Positions 1 to 7,044 of a stretch of DNA of 64,000 nucleotides are shown one piece after another. Each line of letters opens with the position of its first letter. Position 1 is the stretch's first letter. Under the pieces are notes generated by a model. It ran no database searches. It saw nothing but the letters and a program-made list of their open reading frames with translations, and was not told where the DNA came from. The position numbers were made by a program, and so were the translations under genes. The stretch is from Sodaliphilus pleomorphus (GTDB taxonomy: Bacteria > Bacteroidota > Bacteroidia > Bacteroidales > Muribaculaceae): positions 1,114,501 to 1,178,500 of the forward strand of contig NZ_CP045696.1 of assembly GCF_009676955.1 (NCBI RefSeq), written 5' to 3'.

Positions 1-63
1 AGAGGCACTACCCGCTGAAAGCTGCCCTCTCTGTGTGTTCCATCGCCCCCAAGAAAAGACAGT

Positions 64-111
64 CAAGGCGAGCGACCTGCCGTTGTGTGACACAGCAGGT
101 CGCCCGCCTTG
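64..111 (-). terminator. Rho-independent terminator candidate
   Basis: A long hairpin (arms around CAAGGCG-GCGACCTGC and GCAGGTCGC-GCCTTG) lies downstream of the minus-strand gene ending at 245. Read on the minus strand it is followed by a T-rich stretch (gtcttttctt). The remainder of 1-244 shows no convincing gene. Confidence 0.55.
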
Positions 112-244
112 AAAAAAATTCTTTAATGATATAATGTGTGTGTGCTATACATAATCACTCGCTGCGACCAGCCACAGCACGGCCACACGCGCCTGGCACG
201 AGGTTGCTGCTGCCGCCTGCACCGAGCCCGTGAGCACACGATTG

Positions 245-694
245 TCACAGCAGCGCCACTCTCACCGTGGCATAGCCGTCGAGCACAACCAGCGACGTGG
301 CCGCCGGAATGAAGATGTGGTCGCCCGGCTCTATGCTGGTCTCGCGGCCGGTGTTGTCGGTCATCACCAGGCGCCCCGTCTCTACCGTGAGCAGCCTGAA
401 GTTGTGCGGGCGAGGCATGGGCATGTCGTAGCTGTCGTCGACCGTGATGTGTTGCAGCTTGTAGCCTGGCTGCTTGGCCAGCTCAATGGCACTCTTCCCG
501 CCTGTAGCAGCATAGAGCGCGGGGCCCAGCAGGTCCTCGCCGTATTTTTCTACAAGCTTGTTTATTGTGAGATCCTTATCGTCGCCGGCAGTTTCCACCT
601 CGTCGCCCGTGATGCAGGCCACAACGCCGTCGTGATCGCTTTGGCCTCCCTCGAGAGCGATCGGCTTGAATTTAAATGGTCTTAATAATGTCAT
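245..694 (-). CDS. Shortened phosphomannose-isomerase-like (cupin) protein
   Basis: 149 residues. The N-terminus (LRPFKFKPI) and the segment around residues 43-65 (TINKLVEKYGEDLLG) resemble the start of class I mannose-6-phosphate isomerases. The last about 60 residues look like the terminal cupin of that family (GDHIFIPAATSLVVLDG). The central part that carries the Zn ligands and active site in about 320-residue ManA proteins is absent, so isomerase activity is unlikely. The gene has its own TAACTTTG promoter element and a downstream hairpin and no internal stop, so it may be a maintained small cupin protein, not debris. Assignment to the ManA family is by pattern recognition only. Confidence 0.6.
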   Translation of the reverse strand: MTLLRPFKFKPIALEGGQSDHDGVVACITGDEVETAGDDKDLTINKLVEKYGEDLLGPALYAATGGKSAIELAKQPGYKLQHITVDDSYDMPMPRPHNFRLLTVETGRLVMTDNTGRETSIEPGDHIFIPAATSLVVLDGYATVRVALL

Positions 695-743
695 AACACA
701 ATGGTTTCAGAAGTCAATAGCTTCCTAACAGAAACTATGGACA

Positions 744-751
744 CAAAGTTA
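744..751 (-). promoter_or_regulatory. -7 promoter element for the ManA-like gene
   Basis: Minus-strand TAACTTTG matches the Bacteroidota -7 consensus TAnnTTTG and lies about 50 bp upstream of the start at 694. No good -33 TTTG was found. Confidence 0.6.
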
Positions 752-807
752 CACATTTTTTATTGATTTACGGGCACGAAACGGCACAAATCTTGGCAAA
801 AAATTAT

Positions 808-815
808 TACTTTTG
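808..815 (+). promoter_or_regulatory. -7 promoter element for the PafA-like phosphatase
   Basis: TACTTTTG matches TAnnTTTG, 92 bp before the ATG at 907. A TTG at 793 is too close to be a standard -33 element, so support is moderate. Confidence 0.45.
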
Positions 816-906
816 TTGCCCCGGCAGCCCTCCCGCCCACACGGCAGCGGGCGCGCTCGACGAGCACTGAGAGAGATACAACAAAACATATATATATATT
901 ACCGAA

Positions 907-2400
907 ATGAAAATTACACTCAAGACTTGGGCCGCTGCCCTGGCACTGCTGTGCACAGGAGCGACGGCCATGGCACAGACTGTGCAGCCCGCTCGGCCGC
1001 GGCTCGTGGTGGGCATCGTGGTCGACCAGATGCGATGGGACTACATGTACTACTACGGGCAGCGCTACGACGGAGGCGGCTTTGCGCGCCTGCTGGGCGA
1101 GGGCTTTGCCTGCCAGAACACGATGGTCGACTATGTGCCCACCGTCACGGCCTGCGGGCACTCAACCATTTTCACCGGTGCCACGCCAGCCTCGAGCGGC
1201 ATCGCCGGCAACAGCTACCACATAGGGGGCAAATCCGTGTCGAGCGTGCAAGACGACAGCGAGGCCGGTGTGGGCACTACCAGCTCGCTGGGCAGGCGAT
1301 CGCCACGCAACCTGCTGGTGACCACCGTGGGCGACGAGCTGCGACTGGCCACCGACTTCAAGAGCAAGGTGGTGGGCATATCGCTCAAGGACCGCGCTGC
1401 CATCCTGCCCTCGGGCCATGCGGCCAATGCCGCCTACTGGTATGACAAGAGCGTGCCGGCCTTTATCACCAGCACCTACTACATGCAGCAACTGCCCGCG
1501 TGGGTGACCCGTTTCAACCGCAGCCACGCTACCCTGCTGCGCAGCGACCTGTGGGGCAGCTGGCGCGGCGTGACGGCCAGCTTCGACATGGCTCTTGCCG
1601 CCGTCGACGGCGAGCAACTGGGCCAGGCTGCCGACCGCACCGACATGCTCACCCTGAGCGTGTCGACCACCGACATGAGCGCCCACGTGTATGGCACCCG
1701 CTCGCCGCGAGTCGACTCGTGCTACCTGGAGCTCGACCGCCAGCTGGCCAGGCTGCTCGGCCAGCTCGACCTGAAGGTGGGACGGGGCAACTATCTCGTG
1801 TTTCTCACGGCCGACCACGGGGGTACCAACAACGAGAAATATTCATCGGTCCACAAGCTGCCCGGCAGGCAACTCGACATGTGGGGCATGATCAAGCCCG
1901 TGAACCGTGCACTCAAGGCGCAGTTTGGCGTCGACAGTCTCATTACCGAGGTCAACGAGTACAGCATCTATGTCAACAACGAGGCCATTGCCCGCCACAG
2001 TCTCGACCGGCAGGCCGTGGTGGCGGCTGCCATGCAATGCTTTGAGTCGCAGGAAGGCATCGACCGCATGGTCGACCTCGACAACGTGGCTGCTGCCTCG
2101 ATACCCCAGCCGCTCAAGGAGCGCCTCATAAGGGGCTACTACCCCAAGCGCAGCGGCCAGCTCTATGCCATACCCCTGCCGGGCTACTATGCCGGCAGCG
2201 GCGGCGACGGCTCCAATCACGGCACGCCCAGCGCCGACGACACCCACATCCCGCTCGTCTTCATGGGCTGGGGCATCGCCCATGGCGAGACCTTTGCCCG
2301 CACGGGCATGGTCGACATCGCCCCCACGGTGTGCGCCCTGCTCCACATCCAGATGCCCAGCGGTTGCATGGGCACGGCCATCACAGCCATCACCCAGTAG
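907..2400 (+). CDS. pafA: Periplasmic alkaline phosphatase, PafA type
   Basis: 497 residues with a clear signal peptide (about 1-23, cleavage after AMA). This is the alkaline phosphatase superfamily fold: metal-ligand Asp40 in VVDQMRWDY, the nucleophile motif PTVTACGHS with Thr81 in the catalytic position, the LTADHGG metal motif near residue 300, and a late His in GSNHGTPSADDTH. Thr as nucleophile, the ILPSGHAANAAYW segment and the STYYM segment are characteristic of Bacteroidota PafA monoesterases, which release phosphate from organic phosphomonoesters in the periplasm. It is monocistronic, with a terminator directly downstream. No Shine-Dalgarno, as is usual here; the leader is AT-rich. 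Confidence 0.88.
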   Translation: MKITLKTWAAALALLCTGATAMAQTVQPARPRLVVGIVVDQMRWDYMYYYGQRYDGGGFARLLGEGFACQNTMVDYVPTVTACGHSTIFTGATPASSGIAGNSYHIGGKSVSSVQDDSEAGVGTTSSLGRRSPRNLLVTTVGDELRLATDFKSKVVGISLKDRAAILPSGHAANAAYWYDKSVPAFITSTYYMQQLPAWVTRFNRSHATLLRSDLWGSWRGVTASFDMALAAVDGEQLGQAADRTDMLTLSVSTTDMSAHVYGTRSPRVDSCYLELDRQLARLLGQLDLKVGRGNYLVFLTADHGGTNNEKYSSVHKLPGRQLDMWGMIKPVNRALKAQFGVDSLITEVNEYSIYVNNEAIARHSLDRQAVVAAAMQCFESQEGIDRMVDLDNVAAASIPQPLKERLIRGYYPKRSGQLYAIPLPGYYAGSGGDGSNHGTPSADDTHIPLVFMGWGIAHGETFARTGMVDIAPTVCALLHIQMPSGCMGTAITAITQ

Positions 2401-2443
2401 CCAAGGGCTGCCAGCAGTCCTGCCCCATGCCACACACACAGCA

Positions 2444-2489
2444 ATGGCCTGCCACGCTTGCGAGCGGCGGCAGGCCATCGTTTTTTTTT
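2444..2489 (+). terminator. Rho-independent terminator after the phosphatase gene
   Basis: ATGGCCTGCC (2444-2453) pairs with GGCAGGCCAT (2469-2478), followed by a run of eight or more T. Confidence 0.85.
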
Positions 2490-2522
2490 AGCTGTATTTG
2501 CCGTTGCGACGGCACTCGCGGG

Positions 2523-3074
2523 TCACTTCTCGTCGTCGCGGGGATACCAGGTGCTGTACATCAAGTAGTTTTTGGCAATCTTGATGTTCATCTCGCGTGC
2601 CTGCGCCGGGTCGACCTTCTTCTTGAACTTGGCCGGGGCGCCGGCCCACAGCTCGTGGGCGCCCACCTTAGTGCCACCCAGCACCACGCTGCCGGCAGCG
2701 ACGATGGCCCCCTCGCCTATCTCGGCATTGTCGAGAATGACGCTGCCCATGCCTATGAGGGCCATGTCGTGGATGGTGGCGCCGTGAATGACCACATTGT
2801 GGCCCACGCTCACGTCGTTGCCTATCACGGTCACGCTCTTCTCATAGAGCGTGTGGATGGTGCTGTTGTCCTGAATGTTGACGCGGTTGCCCAGCTTGAT
2901 GGTGTTGACATCGCCACGCAGCACAGCACCATACCAGATGCTGCACTCGTCGCCCATTGTCACGTCGCCTATCACGGCGGCGTTGTCGGCCAGGAAGCAA
3001 CCCTTGCCCATTTTGGGAGTGAACAACTTGCCGTTGTCGCGCTCCTTGCCTTGAATGCTCTTGATAATTGCCAT
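2523..3074 (-). CDS. Gamma-class carbonic anhydrase-like hexapeptide protein
   Basis: 183 residues made largely of left-handed beta-helix hexapeptide repeats (for example IGDVTM, IGEGAIVAAGSVV). His74, His92 and His97 (STIHT; GHNVVIHG) occupy the positions of the three metal-binding histidines of gamma carbonic anhydrases (CamH/YrdA/PaaY group), which act as trimers with the metal at subunit interfaces. Many such proteins are annotated only as transferases, so hydration of CO2 is inferred. It lies 99 bp downstream of the aminopeptidase gene on the same strand and could be co-transcribed. Confidence 0.85.
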   Translation of the reverse strand: MAIIKSIQGKERDNGKLFTPKMGKGCFLADNAAVIGDVTMGDECSIWYGAVLRGDVNTIKLGNRVNIQDNSTIHTLYEKSVTVIGNDVSVGHNVVIHGATIHDMALIGMGSVILDNAEIGEGAIVAAGSVVLGGTKVGAHELWAGAPAKFKKKVDPAQAREMNIKIAKNYLMYSTWYPRDDEK

Positions 3075-3173
3075 ATTATATATATTGTAGAATTTCTTGT
3101 TTTTAATAATAATTGTATTTCATTTTTTCACATTGCCGGGATGCTCAGCAGCCGCCACGGCAGTATTCTTTTT

Positions 3174-4952
3174 TTAGATAGCCTGCGTCTTGGCAGCCAG
3201 CCACTGCTGTTCCTCGGGGCTGAGCAGCGGACCCAGCTCGGCAAGCACGCGGGCATGGTAGTCGTTCACTTGCTTCACCTCCTCGGGGCTGAGCATCGAC
3301 TTGTCGATGAGCCGGGTGTCGTAGGGCATCAAGGTGAGCACCTCAAACTTGTAGAAGTCGCCGTAGTCCTCATTGCTCATGGCCGGCACCACAAGCAGCA
3401 GGTTCTCGATGCGTATGCCATACTCGCCCGTCTTGTACAGCCCGGGCTCGTCGCTGGTGACCTCGCCCAGGCGCAAGGGAGCGGGGATATAGTTCATGCG
3501 TATCTGGAAGGGTCCCTCGTGACAGCCCAGGAAGTGCCCCACCCCATGGCCGGTGCCGTGGCCGTAGTTCAGGCCTTCCTGCCACAGCGGGCCATGGGCC
3601 AGAATGTCGAGCTGGCTGCCATAGGTGTTGTAGGGGAACACGGCACGGGCCAGGGCCAGGTGTCCCTTGAGCACAAGTGTGTAGTCGTGCCGCTGCTGGG
3701 CAGTGACATTGCCCAGCGTGATGGTGCGGGTGATGTCGGTAGTGCCATTCAGGTACTGGCCGCCTGTGTCGACGAGCAGCAGCCCGTCGGGCGCAAGGGT
3801 TGAGGCACTCTGCTCGCTGGCCTCGTAGTGCACGATGGCACCGTGCTCCTTGTAGCCCGCTATGGTGTGGAAGCTGTCGCCGCGGTAAAGCTCGCAACGG
3901 GCACGCTCCTGCTGTAGGCGGTTGTCGACGTCGAGCTCGGTGATGCCCTGGGCAGCGTTGGCCTCGATCCACATGAAGGCACGCACCAGCGCAGCGCCGT
4001 CGGCCTTCATGGCCTCGCGGTAGCCGGCAATTTCCACCTCGTTTTTCACCGCCTTGAGGTCGATGATGGGCGAGGCAATGTAAAGCTTGGAGCACATCAG
4101 GGCCTGCCCCAGCCTGTCGCTCACGCGATGAGGGTCGAGAGCGACAGTCAAGCGCTCGCTCACGTGCGAGAGAAACTTCTCGACCTCGTCATAGTCCTTC
4201 ACCTTCACGTCGTGCTGCTTGAGGTGGTCTTTCACCTGCTTGGTCACCTTGTTCTGGTCGATAAAGAGCACACGGTCGTGGTTGGTGATGAAGGCATAGG
4301 CCATCACCACAGGCGTGTAGGCTACATCGGTGCCGCGCAAGTTGAAGAGCCAGGCAATCTCGTCGAGTGCCGTGACCAGCATGCCGTCGGCGCCGGCAGC
4401 CTTCACGGCGCGCATCACGCGGTCCATCTTGCTGTCGACGTCCTCGCCGTCATACTCCACAGGGTAGACGCTGGCAGGCCCCGAGGGCATCTCGGGCCGG
4501 CCAGTCCATATCGCGTCGCTGGGGAAAAAATCGGTGGCCAGCATGAAGCCGTTCTGGCCGCAGAAGTTCTCGAGCCGATTGGCCTCGACGAGGGTGAACA
4601 TGCGCCCGTCGATAGCCACCAGCGCATCCTCGCCAAGCTCGCTGGCAAGCCACTCGTGCACAGTGGGCTCGCCAGGCACGCGCTCCTTGTACATGACAAA
4701 GCCGCTGTCGGCCAGTTGCTCCTGGGCTTGCAGGAAGTAGCGCGAGTCGGTCCACAGCCCGGCCTTGTCGAGCGTGACCACGGCCGTGCCGTTGTCGCCC
4801 GTGAAGCCGGTGAGGTATTCCCTATATTTCCAATAGTCGCAAGTGTATTCGCTCTGGTGAGGGTCGGTGCCAGGTATGATCACGGCATCCACATGCTTGC
4901 CGCGCATGTACTGGCGCAGTTCCTCAAGGTGTTGATAAGTGTCTTTACTCAT
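3174..4952 (-). CDS. pepP: Xaa-Pro aminopeptidase (M24B family)
   Basis: 592 residues, the long three-domain form of aminopeptidase P: two creatinase-like N-terminal domains (about 1-300) followed by a pita-bread catalytic domain. The dinuclear metal site is visible: VDTGGQYLNGTTDITRT (two Asp), the GHGTGHGVGH motif (His), DEPGLYKTGEYGIRIEN (Glu) and the preceding Glu. It removes N-terminal residues that precede proline. There is no signal peptide, so it is cytosolic. The ICE has inserted exactly at its promoter, so its present -33 region belongs to the element. Confidence 0.92.
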   Translation of the reverse strand: MSKDTYQHLEELRQYMRGKHVDAVIIPGTDPHQSEYTCDYWKYREYLTGFTGDNGTAVVTLDKAGLWTDSRYFLQAQEQLADSGFVMYKERVPGEPTVHEWLASELGEDALVAIDGRMFTLVEANRLENFCGQNGFMLATDFFPSDAIWTGRPEMPSGPASVYPVEYDGEDVDSKMDRVMRAVKAAGADGMLVTALDEIAWLFNLRGTDVAYTPVVMAYAFITNHDRVLFIDQNKVTKQVKDHLKQHDVKVKDYDEVEKFLSHVSERLTVALDPHRVSDRLGQALMCSKLYIASPIIDLKAVKNEVEIAGYREAMKADGAALVRAFMWIEANAAQGITELDVDNRLQQERARCELYRGDSFHTIAGYKEHGAIVHYEASEQSASTLAPDGLLLVDTGGQYLNGTTDITRTITLGNVTAQQRHDYTLVLKGHLALARAVFPYNTYGSQLDILAHGPLWQEGLNYGHGTGHGVGHFLGCHEGPFQIRMNYIPAPLRLGEVTSDEPGLYKTGEYGIRIENLLLVVPAMSNEDYGDFYKFEVLTLMPYDTRLIDKSMLSPEEVKQVNDYHARVLAELGPLLSPEEQQWLAAKTQAI

Positions 4953-4992
4953 TGGTGCAATATAATGTTGTTGTTATTTACAGGTATCAGAT

Positions 4993-5002
4993 ACAAAGTT
5001 AC
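4993..5002 (-). other. Candidate attL core
   Basis: Minus-strand GTAACTTTGT resembles the CTnDOT core as I recall it (GTANNTTTGC), with the last base different. It marks the change from GC-rich host to ICE sequence and shares nine of ten bases with the right-end core. Confidence 0.65.
4994..5001 (-). promoter_or_regulatory. -7 promoter element of pepP, at the ICE junction
   Basis: Minus-strand TAACTTTG, 42 bp upstream of the pepP start. It overlaps the candidate attL core, so sequence further upstream comes from the ICE. No good -33 element is seen on the ICE side. Confidence 0.65.
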
Positions 5003-5135
5003 TACAAAAAAGTGAAATGCGGAAAGATATAGTGATAGAATTGAGTTACAAGGGTTTTAGTTGAAGTGGCGAAAATTCGTGAAGCCATTACAATCCCTGC
5101 CGAAGCCAAATCCTGACGCCGCAACGTTACTTGTT

Positions 5136-5235
5136 CGTAACCATGCCCGATAATGCGACAAACGGGTACGGATGGCGAAACAAGATACTAAAGTATAGTG
5201 AGCTACCGACAACTCACGCGAAAAATTTGGTTACG
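5136..5235. repeat. Left-end CGTAACC/GGTTACG inverted heptamers (putative integrase arm sites)
   Basis: CGTAACC at 5136-5142 and GGTTACG at 5229-5235 form an inverted pair. Looser GTTAC copies lie at 5045 and 5126. The same heptamers recur at the right end, as expected for arm-type sites bound by a lambda-like integrase N-domain. Function is inferred. Confidence 0.45.
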
Positions 5236-5322
5236 GAAAAAGATTGCTCCGTTCCTCCCTGTTTTGCGTACCGACACCGGACTCTTCACCAACTAATTTT
5301 GAAACCAAAAAAATTAAGGACG

Positions 5323-6558
5323 ATGAAGAGTACATTTTCAGTAATCTACTACCTCAAGCGTCAGGTAGTGAAAAAAGACGGGACAGTTCCCGTCATGGGA
5401 CGTATCACGGTGGACGGAAGCCAGACGCAGTTCAGCTGCAAGCTAACTGTCGATCCGAAATTGTGGGACACCAAAGGGGGGCGTGTCACGGGCAGAAGCG
5501 CGGCGGCACTCGAAACGAACCGTATGCTTGACAAGATGCGGGTACGCATCAACAGGCACTATCAGGAAATCATGGAGCGTGACAACTTCGTCTCTGCTGA
5601 AAAGGTGAAAAACGCTTTTCTTGGACTAGAACACCGCTACCACACGCTGATGCAGGTGTTCCGCCAGCATAACGAGGACTACGAGAAACAGGTGGAGGCA
5701 GGCATGAAAGCCAAAGGCACGCTGTTGAAGTACCGCACCGTTTACAAGCACCTGCAAGAGTTCCTTAGCATTCGCTACCATGTGAAGGACATCGCCCTGA
5801 AAGAGCTTACCCCGGCTTTCATCTCCGACTTCGAGATGTTCCTGCGCACGGACAAGCACTGCTGTACCAATACCATCTGGCTGTATGTCTGCCCGCTACG
5901 GACGATGGTGTTCATCGCCATCAACAATGAGTGGCTGACACGCGACCCGTTTCGCGAGTATGAAATCAAGAAGGAGGAAACGACACGCAGTTTCCTGACC
6001 AAAGACGAAATACGCCTGCTGATGGAGGGGAAACTGAAAAACGCCAAACAGGAATTGTACCGTGACCTCTACCTGTTCTGTGTGTTCACCGGGCTGTCGT
6101 TCTCGGATATGCGCAACCTCACGGAAGAGAATATCCGCACCTATTTCGACGAACACGAGTGGATAAACATCAACCGCCAGAAGACGGGGGTGGTGTCTAA
6201 CATCCGTATGCTTGACATAGCGAAGCGCATCATCGACAAATACCGTGGGCTGTGCGAAAACGGCAGGATTTTCCCTGTACCCCACTACAACACGTGCCTT
6301 GCCGGAATCCGTGCCGTCGCCAAGCGTTGCGGTATCACCAAGCATATTACATGGCATCAAAGCCGCCACACGGCAGCCACGACGGTGTTCCTCTCCAACG
6401 GCGTACCCATCGAAACGGTCAGTTCCATACTGGGACACAAGAGCATAAAGACGACGCAGATTTACGCGAAGATAACCAAAGAAAAACTCAATCAGGACAT
6501 GGAGAACCTTGCCGCAAGGTTAAACAACGTCGAGGAATTTGCAGGTTGCACCATCTAA
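5323..6558 (+). CDS. intDOT: Tyrosine recombinase, IntDOT type
   Basis: Starting at the ATG at 5323 gives 411 residues, the length of CTnDOT IntDOT; an upstream in-frame extension to 5131 is unlikely. It has an N-terminal arm-binding domain, a SAM-like core-binding domain (about 105-210) and a C-terminal catalytic domain. Catalytic residues fall at IntDOT positions: Ser259 (replacing the usual first Arg, in FTGLSFSD), Lys287, His345, Arg348, His372 and nucleophile Tyr381. It integrates and excises the element through a Holliday junction and tolerates mismatches in the core overlap, which agrees with the differing core bases at the two ends. Confidence 0.93.
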   Translation: MKSTFSVIYYLKRQVVKKDGTVPVMGRITVDGSQTQFSCKLTVDPKLWDTKGGRVTGRSAAALETNRMLDKMRVRINRHYQEIMERDNFVSAEKVKNAFLGLEHRYHTLMQVFRQHNEDYEKQVEAGMKAKGTLLKYRTVYKHLQEFLSIRYHVKDIALKELTPAFISDFEMFLRTDKHCCTNTIWLYVCPLRTMVFIAINNEWLTRDPFREYEIKKEETTRSFLTKDEIRLLMEGKLKNAKQELYRDLYLFCVFTGLSFSDMRNLTEENIRTYFDEHEWININRQKTGVVSNIRMLDIAKRIIDKYRGLCENGRIFPVPHYNTCLAGIRAVAKRCGITKHITWHQSRHTAATTVFLSNGVPIETVSSILGHKSIKTTQIYAKITKEKLNQDMENLAARLNNVEEFAGCTI

Positions 6559-6570
6559 AAAAGAGGAGCC

Positions 6571-6933
6571 ATGAAACGTGACATAATCATCATAGAGGAC
6601 AAGGCGGTCAGCGTAACCGGTAACGATGTGTGGATGACCGCCACCGAAATAGCCGGACTGTTCCATACGACCGTCCCGGCAGTGAACGCCGCCATCAAAG
6701 CCGTCCGCAAGTCGGACGTGCTGAACGACTACGAGGTGTGCCGCTACATGCAGCTTGAAAACGGGCTGTACGCGGATGTGTACGCGCCTGAAATCATCAT
6801 TCCGATTGCTTTTCGGCTGAACACCTACAACACCTACCTGTTCCGCATGTGGCTGGTAGGGAAGGTTCTCTCACAAGAGAAGCGGCAGACATACGTGATG
6901 TTCATACAGAACGGAAAAACCGCATACTGCTGA
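6571..6933 (+). CDS. RhuM/KilA-N-like small ICE protein
   Basis: 120 residues, 12 bp after the integrase and probably co-transcribed. The segment VWMTATEIAGLFHTTVPAVNAAIK resembles the N-terminal helix-turn-helix-like part of virulence protein RhuM and related phage proteins (VWLTQ-QMAELF-TT pattern). The rest has no recognised motif. Similar ORFs follow the integrase in CTnDOT relatives, with no established function. The AT-rich defence island begins directly after its stop. Confidence 0.65.
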   Translation: MKRDIIIIEDKAVSVTGNDVWMTATEIAGLFHTTVPAVNAAIKAVRKSDVLNDYEVCRYMQLENGLYADVYAPEIIIPIAFRLNTYNTYLFRMWLVGKVLSQEKRQTYVMFIQNGKTAYC

Positions 6934-6983
6934 AGATATCAAATGAAAATTATACGAAAGAATTTCTATATGGATTCTTATCT

Positions 6984-7033
6984 AAATAGCCATATCATAT
7001 CTCAAAAAATATAGAGGTAATAATATGGCTATT
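6984..7033. terminator. Hairpin between the integrase operon and hamB
   Basis: AAATAGCCATAT (6984-6995) pairs with ATATGGCTATT (7023-7033) around an A-rich loop. It lies between convergent genes and could serve both directions. Confidence 0.55.
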
Positions 7034-7044
7034 ATTTAATTCTT

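Noticed and set aside
5131..5322. Longer integrase start
   Set aside because: The ATG at 5323 gives exactly the 411 residues of IntDOT and places all catalytic residues at the known positions; the extension covers the putative arm sites.
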